Source: Verrucomicrobiota bacterium
GTDB taxonomy: Bacteria > Verrucomicrobiota > Verrucomicrobiia > Opitutales > Opitutaceae
Reading direction: 5' to 3'
DNA: 64,000 bases
Assembly (NCBI GenBank): GCA_023428905.1
Contig: JAEYWP010000032.1
Location: 1-64,000 of the forward strand
Of this stretch, positions 15,270 to 23,454 are shown piece by piece. Each line of letters begins with the position of its first letter. Positions within the stretch are counted from its first letter, which is position 1. Below the pieces are notes generated by a model that was not told the origin of the DNA, ran no database searches, and worked only from the letters and a program-made list of their open reading frames with translations. The translations under genes and the position numbers were made by a program.

Positions 15270-17674
15270 AGGTCTTCCTCCTTTCCGCGGTGAGGCACGC
15301 CAAAGCCGGCCGGCCCCATCGGTCCCTCCGCCCGTTCCTCCGGCGTGCGCCGGTAACGGAAAAACAGCCCGACCGCCCCGAGCGTGGCGATAAGCAGGAC
15401 GGTGACCTCGAGGAGAGTGTCCATCCCGCGGAAATCGATCAGGATCGTATTCACGGCATTGGTACCAGAGGCCAGGGGAACGCTCGCCTCGAGGAAATGG
15501 GCGCCCGAGGTCGACTGCGGGCGTCCCGCCAGGGTCGCGATGGTAAGGGTGGTGGCGAGTCCCCCCACGCCGCAGGCCAGCGAAAGATTGAGCAGTTTGC
15601 GCGGCCAGCGATCGCTCCCGTGCGCATTCAAGGCAGAGCGGGGGAAGCGCGCCAGCAGCAGCAGGACCAACAGGAGCGTGGCCGACTCCACCAGCACCTG
15701 TGTCATGGCCAGGTCGGGTGCCCGAAAGAGCACAAAATAGAAGGTGATCAGGAAGCCCACGATGGAGACGGCAATGAGCTGGCCCGTCCACCCCCGCAGC
15801 CAGACGACGAGCGACACCGCGACGCCGATCAGCATCACCACAAAGGAGCGGAGCGGGTGCAGCCCCTCAAGCTCGAGGGACTGCACCGGGAGCAGCTCGG
15901 AAAAGCGGGGAAACACCACAACCCCCACCCCGACGAGGAGGGTGCCAAAGAGCAGCGGCAGGTAATCCATCGGTTGCTCCGCCCGCAGGAAGCGTGTCCA
16001 GCCTCGCGCACCTTTCGGCAGCGCATACACCCCGCGTTCAAAGGCGGCGTCCAAGCGAAACCACCGTGGGATGACAGCGGCCCGCCAGCCCGTCCGCTCC
16101 AGGCCGGCATAAACCGCAATTCCCGCCACCACAATGCCGACGCTGAGCAGAAACTCGCGGGTCGGACCGTGCCAGAGACTCAGCTGCAGCGCCTCCGGAT
16201 GGTGCAGACGGGCGGTATGAAACAGGCCAAGCAGCGGTTCGAAAGCGGACGGCACCAGGCCATACACCAGGCAGGCGCCGGCGAGCAGGGCGGGTGGCAA
16301 TTGGAGCAGCGGCCCGGGCGCGTGGAAATGGGAGCCCACCGCCTGCGGCTCTCGTCCTCCGAAAACATTGCGGACCAGGCGGAGGGAGAAGGCCACCTTC
16401 AGGACGGAGGCCCCGATCACCGCCGCAAGCGGCCAGGTACTGAGGAGGCCGGTCGCGGAGGTGTATTCAAATTTCTCCTTCAGCATGTACTCCTTGCTGA
16501 TGAAGCCGATCGTCCCGGGAATCCCCGCCATCGAGGCGGCGGCAATCGCGGTGATACCGGCAAGGAGCGGAAGCCGGTGTCGGAGACCGCCGAGTTGCCG
16601 CACGTCCCGGATGCCGGTGGCATGGTCGATGATCCCCACCACCATGAAGAGGCAGCCCTTGTAGAAAACGTGGTTGGCGATGTGGAGGATGTCACCGTGG
16701 ACACCCCCGGCCGAGCCCATGCCGTAAAAGCCGATCAGAAAACCGAGCTGGCTGACGGTGGAATACGCCAGGATCGCCTTCAGGTCGTGCGAAAGCAGCG
16801 CGAGGACCGCGCCGACCACCATGGTGAGAAAACACAGGCCGACCAGGACGGGCGCCCACAGCTCCGCTCCCTGGAAAAGGGGAAACACCCGCCCCACCAG
16901 GAAAACACCCAGTTTCACCATCGTCGCGGAATGGAGGTAGGCGCTGACGGGCGTCGGCGCCGCCATCGCATTCGGCAACCAGAAGTGGAAGGGAAACTGG
17001 GCCGACTTCCCCAGGGCGCCGCAGGCAATCAAGACAAAGGCAAGGGAGAGCGTATCCTTCGAGACCCCTGAAAGCGGTTCGGCCAGCAACGCCTGCAGGT
17101 CATAGGTACCCGCCGCCAGTCCGAGCACCACGATGCCCGCCAGCATGGCCAGGCCGGTGGCACTGGTGATCAGGAGCGCCATCCGAGCACCCGTCTGGGA
17201 CGTCTCCTTCTCGTGGAGGAATCCGATCAGCAGGAAGGAGGCGATTCCGGTCAGTTCCCAGCAGACAAAAAGCAGCAGAAGGTTGCCGGCAAAAACAGTG
17301 CCGAGCATCGCCGCCATAAAAAGGAGGAGGTACGCGTAAAAACGTCCGTGATGCCGGTAGTGGTCGTCCAGGTATTGGCTGGCATAGAAAAACACCAGCG
17401 TACCCATCCCGGTGACGACCAGCCCGAAAAAGAGGGAAAGGCCGTCGACCAGAAACACCGCATCGAGGCCGAGAAAAGGTATCCAGGAGAAGCGTACAAC
17501 CGACTGCCCACCGTCCGGCTGGCCGGCCGCCAGCAGGCAGAGCGCGACAAAACTCAGGACAGGGGCTGCCAAGGCGACCCACCCGACGCGAGCCCCCCAG
17601 CTGCGCCCGAGAACCAGGACGGCGGGCAGCAGGAGGAGCGGCAGGAGTAGCGCGGTGAGGAGTGCAAATTCCAT
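15266..17674 (-). CDS. mnhA: Na+/H+ antiporter subunit A
   Basis: 802-residue main subunit of the Mrp antiporter and first gene of the operon. Residues 1-500 are a NuoL-like antiporter module. Within it are LLLLFVCWELTGIASFLLIGF, the lysine segment SAQFPFHFWLPNAMAAPTPVSAYLHSATMVK (positions about 230-260) and a SQLGFLIGFYGMGSAGG block. The C-terminal 300 residues carry the MbhD/MbhE-like region (AVSIVGFLITFYFVLFRAPDLAMTQVLVE, then DFRGMDTLLEVTVLL) that marks true MrpA rather than NuoL. The seven genes A-G lie in canonical order with no gaps over three bases, so this is a complete, probably functional Na+(K+)/H+ exchanger. Confidence 0.96.
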   Translation of the reverse strand: MEFALLTALLLPLLLLPAVLVLGRSWGARVGWVALAAPVLSFVALCLLAAGQPDGGQSVVRFSWIPFLGLDAVFLVDGLSLFFGLVVTGMGTLVFFYASQYLDDHYRHHGRFYAYLLLFMAAMLGTVFAGNLLLLFVCWELTGIASFLLIGFLHEKETSQTGARMALLITSATGLAMLAGIVVLGLAAGTYDLQALLAEPLSGVSKDTLSLAFVLIACGALGKSAQFPFHFWLPNAMAAPTPVSAYLHSATMVKLGVFLVGRVFPLFQGAELWAPVLVGLCFLTMVVGAVLALLSHDLKAILAYSTVSQLGFLIGFYGMGSAGGVHGDILHIANHVFYKGCLFMVVGIIDHATGIRDVRQLGGLRHRLPLLAGITAIAAASMAGIPGTIGFISKEYMLKEKFEYTSATGLLSTWPLAAVIGASVLKVAFSLRLVRNVFGGREPQAVGSHFHAPGPLLQLPPALLAGACLVYGLVPSAFEPLLGLFHTARLHHPEALQLSLWHGPTREFLLSVGIVVAGIAVYAGLERTGWRAAVIPRWFRLDAAFERGVYALPKGARGWTRFLRAEQPMDYLPLLFGTLLVGVGVVVFPRFSELLPVQSLELEGLHPLRSFVVMLIGVAVSLVVWLRGWTGQLIAVSIVGFLITFYFVLFRAPDLAMTQVLVESATLLLVLLLLARFPRSALNAHGSDRWPRKLLNLSLACGVGGLATTLTIATLAGRPQSTSGAHFLEASVPLASGTNAVNTILIDFRGMDTLLEVTVLLIATLGAVGLFFRYRRTPEERAEGPMGPAGFGVPHRGKEEDL

Positions 17675-17807
17675 GGAGGCGAAGAGGCGGCGCGCCCCTC
17701 ACGGGGAGCGCTCGCCCGCGCCACGTTTTGCCCGCGACGGGGAGAGTCAAACGCAGGCGGCCGGTTTTCGGCCGAAATCGGAGTCTGCTGCTGCGCCGTG
17801 CCGCTTC

Positions 17808-19358
17808 TCAGGGGAGAAGCAGCAGCACCAGGACCATCACCACAGTGGGGATGAGGGCCCCGGCCAGGAGCTTGAGGGGCGAAACGCCCTCCTTGAAACA
17901 GGGTGAGAGGATGGACTGGCCCGCCGGGTTGGGCGCGTTTGCAATCACTGTGAGGCCACCGCCGGCGACGGCGCCCGCGACGACGGCGTATTTCATCTCG
18001 TCGGTGAAGGTGGGGACCAGGGACGCCAGGTAGGTGATTGCGGCGTTATCGTTGAAGGCAGTCAGCACGGTCGCACCCAGCATCAGTGGCAGCGTCTCCA
18101 GGCTGCCCAGGACCGGGGCGATCCACCACTGCTGCAGGGTCCCATGGATGACGAGGCCGGCGAGAAAGAATCCCACCAGCACCGGCGTGCGCAGATTGAT
18201 CGGGCTCTGGTGCTGGGCGGTCGCCTGCGTGAAGGCGAGGAAGATGAGGAAGCCGCCCAGGTAAAGCGCCGTGTAATGGGCGGTGAATACGGTCCAGGCC
18301 AGCATCAGGACATGCACCGCCGTCACCCAGCCGGGGATACGGTCCCGGCGGGTCGCCCAATGCCGCTCTTCCACTTCGATCTCGCTCGGGACCGAATTCT
18401 CCGGTGCGAGGGACGCCAGCTCCGAACGGAAACGCAGGTAATACAGCCCGTTCGCGATCAAGATGCCGACCGCCGCCTTCCATCCAAAATGCGTCAGCAT
18501 GAAGGTGAGGTCCCAGTTCCATTTGGAGGCGACCATCAGCACCGGCGGTGCGGCAAAATGCGTGAGCGTGCCGCCCACCGACACATTGACGAACAGTAGC
18601 CCGAGGGTGGCGTAGCGCAGCTGGCTGCTGGGATTGTACCGGTAAAAATTATCGAGGAGCAGGAGTGCGGAGATCGTCATGGCCGCGGGCTCCGTGATGA
18701 AGGAGCCGAGGAGCGGTCCGAGCGTGAGGATGGTCAGCCACCAGGCGCCGGGTGTGCCTTTTCCCAGGGAGGCCACACGTGCCATCGACTGCTCGGCGAA
18801 CGTGAGGATCGGACGACTGGCGGCGATCGCCATGATCACCACCACGAAGATGGGCTCCGTGTAGTTGACGCCCCCATTCACATACATCTCCGCCGTGTGC
18901 CAGCCCTCGAAATAGGTGATGGCGATGAGGAGGGGAATCACCCAGATGCCGAAGATTGCCTCCACCTCACCGAAGAAGTGGAGGATCTCGCCCTTAAAGC
19001 TCACCGGGCGCGCCTCACCTGGCCGGAAGGGCTGACCCTTGCGCTCCCTCAGCAACCGCTCTTCGTGCCGCTCTTTCACAACGTGAGAAAGGTGAATGAT
19101 CTTGGGCGCAAGGAAGGTATGGAGCACGGCCAGCAGGAAGATGGCGGTCGCCACCACGTTAAAAGGCTCTGCCTGGGCACGTGTGACCAGGGTGTCCCAA
19201 AGGTCGCCGTTGGCCGCCGGGTATTGCTCGAGTGGCAGCGGGAAGGCCTGCTCCCCCTCCACCGGTGCACTGGCACTCCATCCCGAGGGCGCGCTGACCG
19301 CGAGCAGGAAGGCCCAGAGGACTAAAACGCAGAGGGCTGAGATTCGCATGCGCCCCAC
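17808..19358 (-). CDS. Putative Na+/H+ antiporter (DUF1504-type)
   Basis: 516-residue membrane protein with an N-terminal signal-like helix, a long soluble stretch and about eleven further helices. It matches the family annotated as putative Na+/H+ antiporter (PF07399). Conserved-looking elements are GSFITEPAAMTISALLLLDN, NVSVGGTLTHFAAPPVLMVA and VLTAFNDNAAITYLASLVP followed by GGGLTVIANAPNPAGQ. The repeated Asn/Thr/Pro-rich half-helices resemble the ion transporter fold. It lies 133 bases upstream-facing from mnhA on the same strand, so both systems may share a physiological role in sodium export. No regulator is visible. Confidence 0.85.
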   Translation of the reverse strand: MGRMRISALCVLVLWAFLLAVSAPSGWSASAPVEGEQAFPLPLEQYPAANGDLWDTLVTRAQAEPFNVVATAIFLLAVLHTFLAPKIIHLSHVVKERHEERLLRERKGQPFRPGEARPVSFKGEILHFFGEVEAIFGIWVIPLLIAITYFEGWHTAEMYVNGGVNYTEPIFVVVIMAIAASRPILTFAEQSMARVASLGKGTPGAWWLTILTLGPLLGSFITEPAAMTISALLLLDNFYRYNPSSQLRYATLGLLFVNVSVGGTLTHFAAPPVLMVASKWNWDLTFMLTHFGWKAAVGILIANGLYYLRFRSELASLAPENSVPSEIEVEERHWATRRDRIPGWVTAVHVLMLAWTVFTAHYTALYLGGFLIFLAFTQATAQHQSPINLRTPVLVGFFLAGLVIHGTLQQWWIAPVLGSLETLPLMLGATVLTAFNDNAAITYLASLVPTFTDEMKYAVVAGAVAGGGLTVIANAPNPAGQSILSPCFKEGVSPLKLLAGALIPTVVMVLVLLLLP

Positions 19359-19460
19359 GCAACTGGATGCGGGGGGCGAGGCAAGACCAAGCTCGCGCGC
19401 TGCATGGACTTGCAGACGCGCTGAGCGGCGGCGATCGCACCGCCCCGCGCTGCTAATCCA

Positions 19461-19484
19461 GGCCCGGCAGCAAAACGCCGGGCC
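19461..19484 (-). terminator. Hairpin downstream of the DUF1015 gene
   Basis: GGCCCGGC at 19461-19468 and GCCGGGCC at 19477-19484 form a perfect eight-pair stem with an eight-base A-rich loop, just after the DUF1015 stop on the minus strand. There is no T run, so termination efficiency is doubtful. Confidence 0.4.
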
Positions 19485-19490
19485 CGAAGG

Positions 19491-20705
19491 TCAGAACGTA
19501 TGGATAAACAGTCCGGACCGGAGTTTCGGCTCAAACCAAGTGCTCTTCGGCGGCATGATCTGGCCGGCGTCGGCGATGTCCATCAGCTGCGCGACGGTGG
19601 TGGGGTACATCGAGAAGGCCACGCCGCCGTCGGCATCCACCCGCCGCACGAGTTCTGCCGTGCCGCGGATACCGCCCACAAAATCGATCCGCTTGCTGGT
19701 GCGCGGATCGTCAATTCCCAGCAGCGGCGCGAGCAGCTGATCCTGAAGAATACTGACGTCCAGGCGCGCGACCGGATTGGCCTTCGGATCCACCGGGCAT
19801 TTCAGCCCGTACCATGTCTTGTTGAGGTACATGCTCACCTGGCCGACCGCGGCGGGAGTCGGGGCCACATCCTTCTGCAAGCCGAAGATGCTTTCCACCC
19901 GCGCCAGAAAATCGTCCTCGCTGAGGCCATTGAGGTCAAAAACGATGCGGTTGTACGGGAGGATCTTCAGTTCGCTCGCAGGAAAGAGGACGCAGAGAAA
20001 CCAGTTGTAGTCCTCGGCACCGGTGTGGGCGGGATTGCGCTCGCGGCGCAACCGCGCCACGCGGGCCGCGCTCGCCGCGCGATGATGCCCGTCCGCGATA
20101 TAGGTGACGGGCACGGAGCCAAAGGCGCGCGTCCAGCTCTCGCCGCCGGCGATACGCCAGACGGTGTGGCGGATACCGTCGGGAGCGGTGAAATCATGGA
20201 GGGGCGTTTCCTTCACCTTCACGTCCACCAGGGCGGTGACAGCCGCCTCGTCGCGGTAGGTGAGGAACACCGGGCCGGTGTTTGCGCTGATCGTATCGAT
20301 CAAGCGGGTACGGTCGTCCTCCTTGTCCCGGCGGGTCTTCTCGTGCTTCTTGATCAGCTCGGCATCGTAGTCCTCGACATGACAGACGGCGACGAGGCCG
20401 CGCTGGCGGTGGGCGCCCATCTGCTGCTGGTACACATAGAGGCAGGGCTCCGTCTCGCGCACGAGGACGCCGTCCTTCTGCAGCTTGAGGAACGCGTCCT
20501 GAGCCTGCTGGTAAACGGGCGCGCTGTACGGGTCTGTCTGCGGCGGGAGATCAATCTCCGCACGGTCCACGTGCAGGAGACTGCGCGGCTTGCCTTCCGC
20601 GAGGGCTGCAGCTTCGGACGTGTTCACCACGTCGTAGGGAACGCAGGCAACCTCGGGTGCCTGTGCAGCGATCGGGACCAGACCTTTGAAGGGGCGGATG
20701 CGCAT
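19491..20705 (-). CDS. DUF1015 family protein
   Basis: 404-residue soluble protein of the DUF1015 family, widely conserved and of unknown function. The start at 20705 gives MRIRPFKGLVP, the usual N-terminus; the open frame continues upstream but with Ser/Arg-rich shadow sequence. Family hallmarks are VPYDVVNTSEA, a KKHEKTRRDKEDDRTRL segment and YIADGHHRAASAARV, with the GHHR motif suggesting a phosphate or nucleotide site. In several bacteria the family sits near serine/phosphoglycerate metabolism genes, but no such neighbour is here. A solo gene, probably with its own promoter in 20706-20815. Confidence 0.9.
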   Translation of the reverse strand: MRIRPFKGLVPIAAQAPEVACVPYDVVNTSEAAALAEGKPRSLLHVDRAEIDLPPQTDPYSAPVYQQAQDAFLKLQKDGVLVRETEPCLYVYQQQMGAHRQRGLVAVCHVEDYDAELIKKHEKTRRDKEDDRTRLIDTISANTGPVFLTYRDEAAVTALVDVKVKETPLHDFTAPDGIRHTVWRIAGGESWTRAFGSVPVTYIADGHHRAASAARVARLRRERNPAHTGAEDYNWFLCVLFPASELKILPYNRIVFDLNGLSEDDFLARVESIFGLQKDVAPTPAAVGQVSMYLNKTWYGLKCPVDPKANPVARLDVSILQDQLLAPLLGIDDPRTSKRIDFVGGIRGTAELVRRVDADGGVAFSMYPTTVAQLMDIADAGQIMPPKSTWFEPKLRSGLFIHTF

Positions 20706-20809
20706 AAAGCACCCATGGAGCCCGGGTGTCCGAGAGCCGTCAAGCCGCCGCCCGACACCCTGGACTTCCCGTTTCCCACCGCGTTGGGCCGACCACCCTG
20801 GGGATAAAC

Positions 20810-20842
20810 AAAAAAACCCCGCGGCACACGGGCCGCGGGGTT
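20810..20842 (-). terminator. Rho-independent terminator of rpmE2
   Basis: ACCCCGCGGC (20816-20825) pairs perfectly with GCCGCGGGGT (20832-20841) around a six-base loop. The run of A at 20810-20816 gives a T tract on the minus strand. It lies 27 bases after the rpmE2 stop. Confidence 0.88.
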
Positions 20843-20868
20843 CGGGAAAATCGTCGTGTCGTATCCGC

Positions 20869-21126
20869 TTATTTGGCGGATTTGACGCCGCGCTTGAACT
20901 TCGTGGTGAACTTCTCGACGCGGCCGGCGGTGTCGACGAGGCGCTTCTCACCGGTGAAGGCGGGATGCGAGTCCATCGTGACATCGCGCACCACCACGAA
21001 ATAGTCCTCGCCGTCGATCTTCTCCTTGCGGGCGGACTTCATGGTGGACTTGGTGAGGAAACGCTTGCCTGTGGCGACGTCCAGGAAGCAAACGTTGTTC
21101 AGAGTGGGATGGCCTTCAGCTTTCAC
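20869..21126 (-). CDS. rpmE2: 50S ribosomal protein L31 type B
   Basis: 85-residue ribosomal protein. MKAEGHPTLNNVCFLDVATG and TRSTMKSARKE-like blocks, then SHPAFTGEKRLVDTAGRVEKF, match the type B (YkgM-like) L31, which lacks the zinc-binding CxxC of the type A form. Only one Cys (in NNVCFLD) is present, confirming the zinc-independent class. It follows rpmJ by 18 bases in the same direction and is closed by a strong terminator. Confidence 0.95.
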   Translation of the reverse strand: MKAEGHPTLNNVCFLDVATGKRFLTKSTMKSARKEKIDGEDYFVVVRDVTMDSHPAFTGEKRLVDTAGRVEKFTTKFKRGVKSAK

Positions 21127-21144
21127 GGCTTTTGAATATAAATG

Positions 21145-21270
21145 TTAGCCCTGGCGCGCCTTGTAGCGCGGGTCGGTCTTGTTGATCACGTAGATCCTGC
21201 CCTTGCGGCGCACGACCTGGCAATCGGGGTGACGCTTCTTCGCGGATTTGATGGACGAGACGACTTTCAT
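21145..21270 (-). CDS. rpmJ: 50S ribosomal protein L36
   Basis: A 41-residue ORF, short enough to be missed by length filters. It begins MKVVSSIKSAKKRHPDCQVV and ends YKARQG, with RRKGRIYVINKTDPR in between. This is the L36 of the longer type that lacks the full C-x2-C-x12-C-x4-H zinc set (only one Cys is present), so it pairs logically with the zinc-free L31 next door. The two genes look like one transcript: both are non-zinc versions, which in other bacteria are made under zinc limitation. Confidence 0.93.
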   Translation of the reverse strand: MKVVSSIKSAKKRHPDCQVVRRKGRIYVINKTDPRYKARQG

Positions 21271-21355
21271 AAAAGGGGTCAAAACACCGTTCGCGGGGGG
21301 CACTGTCAACCTAGAATTCCGCCCAAGTGTGGCCCCGTGCAGACGACGGTGCCCT

Positions 21356-21919
21356 TTAGTTCAGGCTCGGATCTTCGGGCTCTTCAGCGAGCAGCCTCCA
21401 CTCATGGCCCAGGCCGCCGAGAATATCCTTCCACAGCGCATCGTTCTGCGTGCCATCGAGCAAGTTGCCCACGAGCGGGCTCACCACCCAGGTATTGTGC
21501 TGAAGTTCGTTTTCGAGCTGCCCGCCCGACCAGCCGGAATACCCCAGGAACGCGCGCAGCTGGACGTCGGGCTCCCCCTGCAGCTCCATCGCCTTCTGAG
21601 GGTCGATGCCGAACATCAGTTGGAAACCCGATCCATCGGCTTGGGGGCGCCAGCCGCAAAGCAGGACCTGCTCCGTCTCGACCGGGCCGCCCTGAAAAAG
21701 CGGGACGGCGCCGAGTGGGCTGAGGGCAAACTCAGCGGTGAGATCGGCCAGGCGTTTTCCCAGCGGTCGATTCAGCACCACTCCCATCGCGCCGTTTTCA
21801 TCGTGGGAGGACAGGAGGATGACGGAGCGGCGAAAGTTGGGATCCTGGAGCGAGGGATGCGCCAGCAGGAGGGATCCCGCCAGGGCACCCGCAGGGGGAG
21901 TGGGTCCGCGTTGTCGCAT
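21356..21919 (-). CDS. YqgE/AlgH family protein (UPF0301)
   Basis: 187-residue soluble protein. GSLLLAHPSLQDPNFRRSVI is the family N-terminus, followed by GAMGVVLNRPLG, LFQGGPVETEQ and FLGYSGWSGGQLENEL, all conserved in the YqgE/AlgH group. Its biochemical function is not settled; alginate regulation was proposed for the Pseudomonas homologue. It lies between the dCMP deaminase gene (27 bases upstream) and rpmJ (85 bases downstream). Confidence 0.92.
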   Translation of the reverse strand: MRQRGPTPPAGALAGSLLLAHPSLQDPNFRRSVILLSSHDENGAMGVVLNRPLGKRLADLTAEFALSPLGAVPLFQGGPVETEQVLLCGWRPQADGSGFQLMFGIDPQKAMELQGEPDVQLRAFLGYSGWSGGQLENELQHNTWVVSPLVGNLLDGTQNDALWKDILGGLGHEWRLLAEEPEDPSLN

Positions 21920-21946
21920 GATCGGCGTTTCGACCCCGGGACGAGG

Positions 21947-22423
21947 TCAAAGTTGAACAATTTTCACGCCCGCATCCGCCAGGAGGGGGGACACCAGGAG
22001 ATCATTCTTATAGTCCTGATGGTAACGAATTTCAGAGATACCCGCTGCAGCCAGGATTTTGGCGCAGTTGATACAAGGGAAATGGGAGACGTACGCGATG
22101 CAGCCTTCAACCGAACTCCCGCGGCGCGCGGCGTCGGCGATCGCATTCTGCTCGGCGTGGACGGTGGCCTGCTCATGTCCGTCGCGGACACGTGAGGTGT
22201 GTGGCGTGCCGGGAAGAAAGCCGTTGTACCCGGCCGCGATCAGCCGGTTCTTGCGTTCGCCGCTGCTCACGATCACGCACCCCACATGCAGCCGTTCGCA
22301 GGGGGACCGCGTCGCGATCAGCATCGCAGTGGCCATAAAATATTCATCCCACGACGGGCGCGTCGTCAGGGAGGCCGTGGTCTCGGCCATCAGTTGAAGG
22401 AGGGAGGCTGGCTTTCCGTCCAT
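21947..22423 (-). CDS. Deoxycytidylate (dCMP) deaminase
   Basis: 158-residue zinc deaminase that converts dCMP to dUMP for dTTP synthesis. The catalytic zinc site is the HAEQNAIADA motif (His and proton-shuttling Glu) with PCINCAKIL (two Cys ligands). The N-terminal RPSWDEYFMATAMLIATRS and RLHVGCVIV blocks fit ComEB/dCMP deaminase rather than tRNA or cytidine deaminases. Met12 (MAETTASL) may be the real start, since the first eleven residues are not family-like. It is first in the dCMP deaminase-yqgE run, divergent from the gene at 22540. Confidence 0.9.
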   Translation of the reverse strand: MDGKPASLLQLMAETTASLTTRPSWDEYFMATAMLIATRSPCERLHVGCVIVSSGERKNRLIAAGYNGFLPGTPHTSRVRDGHEQATVHAEQNAIADAARRGSSVEGCIAYVSHFPCINCAKILAAAGISEIRYHQDYKNDLLVSPLLADAGVKIVQL

Positions 22424-22539
22424 CCGGTGCAGCGTGCGGCCGCCGGACTAAAAAGCGATAGCGAAGCAGCTTCCGGTTGCGCCCGGGAAGATCGCGTTTT
22501 CCTTCAGGCGCGGCCGTCTGCCCGCAGTCGCCTGCCCCC

Positions 22540-23454
22540 ATGTCCCGTCGCCTATCCCTCGTCCTGATCGCCTGTGCGGTCTCCCTCGCGGCAGCCTTTT
22601 ATGCCGTGCGCACGGCGCGCCAGCGTCCGATCGGGGCGTATGTGATCCCGCTTGGGGAGGTCGCCAAGGTGAGCTGGTGGGCGTGGCCGCGCGTGATCGA
22701 AACGCCCACCGGAGTGCCGGGGGGCGCCCAGATCAAGGTGACGGAAGGGAGCACGGTGGCGGTGGTTTTCCTCGACGGAACGGTGCAGCGCGTGGCCGGC
22801 CCTGCCCGCGTTTTAATCCCGGCGGCGCCGGCCAAACCGGTCGCGGTGCTCGGTGCTCCCGAGGCCGAACTGAAGGCGTCGGCGAAAGAAGCGAGCGCGG
22901 CTTTTCCCGCGCACCATGGACTGCGGGTGACGTCGCCGGTCGGCGTCACGCGCTACCTCAATCCGGTGATTTCCTGGGTGGCAAAGGCCGGGGTGCTCTA
23001 CGACGTGGCGCTGGTGGATCCGGCAGACGAGGCCGCACCTCCGCGTTTGCTGCGCGGCGCTCGTCCCCCCGTGTCCCTGGAGGCATTGGAGGGGCCGCAG
23101 GCACCCCGTCTCCCCGCCGATCGGATCTTTGCCGTCCTCGTCCGGGAATCGGTGGATCGAGAGGTGGTCGGTATCAACCGATTCCTTACGCGGGAGGATG
23201 CAACGCTGGGTGCCCCCCCGGTCGCAGCCGCTGAGCGCGTGCTGGAGGCGGTGGACGCGATGAAAACCGCACCGGCACGGACCGGTGACGCCTGGCTCGC
23301 CCTGCAAGGGCTGCCGCCCGCGTGGGCGGCGTCCCCCCTGGTGGCACGTCTCCGGATTGTGATTGATGGGCAGCTCGGCCTGGGCGAGGCGGCGCCGGCC
23401 GGGAAAAGCGATACACGGCGGGTTCCCCCATCCCTCACCGCTACTCGAGGTTAA
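22540..23454 (+). CDS. Membrane-anchored protein of unknown function
   Basis: 304 residues from ATG 22540 (MSRRLSLVLIACAVSLAAAFY). A single N-terminal helix at about 5-22 anchors a periplasmic domain. Residues 30-100 have an alternating beta pattern (GGAQIKVTEGSTVAVVFLDGTVQRVAGPARV) reminiscent of FecR-type or similar beta domains, followed by a second beta region (TSPVGVTRYLNPVISWVAKAG) and a Pro/Ala-rich tail. I do not recognise a defined family. The last 14 bases overlap the end of the convergent DNA polymerase gene. No enzymatic motif is visible. Confidence 0.75.
   Translation: MSRRLSLVLIACAVSLAAAFYAVRTARQRPIGAYVIPLGEVAKVSWWAWPRVIETPTGVPGGAQIKVTEGSTVAVVFLDGTVQRVAGPARVLIPAAPAKPVAVLGAPEAELKASAKEASAAFPAHHGLRVTSPVGVTRYLNPVISWVAKAGVLYDVALVDPADEAAPPRLLRGARPPVSLEALEGPQAPRLPADRIFAVLVRESVDREVVGINRFLTREDATLGAPPVAAAERVLEAVDAMKTAPARTGDAWLALQGLPPAWAASPLVARLRIVIDGQLGLGEAAPAGKSDTRRVPPSLTATRG

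Noticed and set aside
15290..17071. A 593-codon plus-strand frame across mnhA
   Set aside because: It is the reverse shadow of a highly hydrophobic, GC-rich gene and reads as Arg/Gln/Gly/His-rich sequence.
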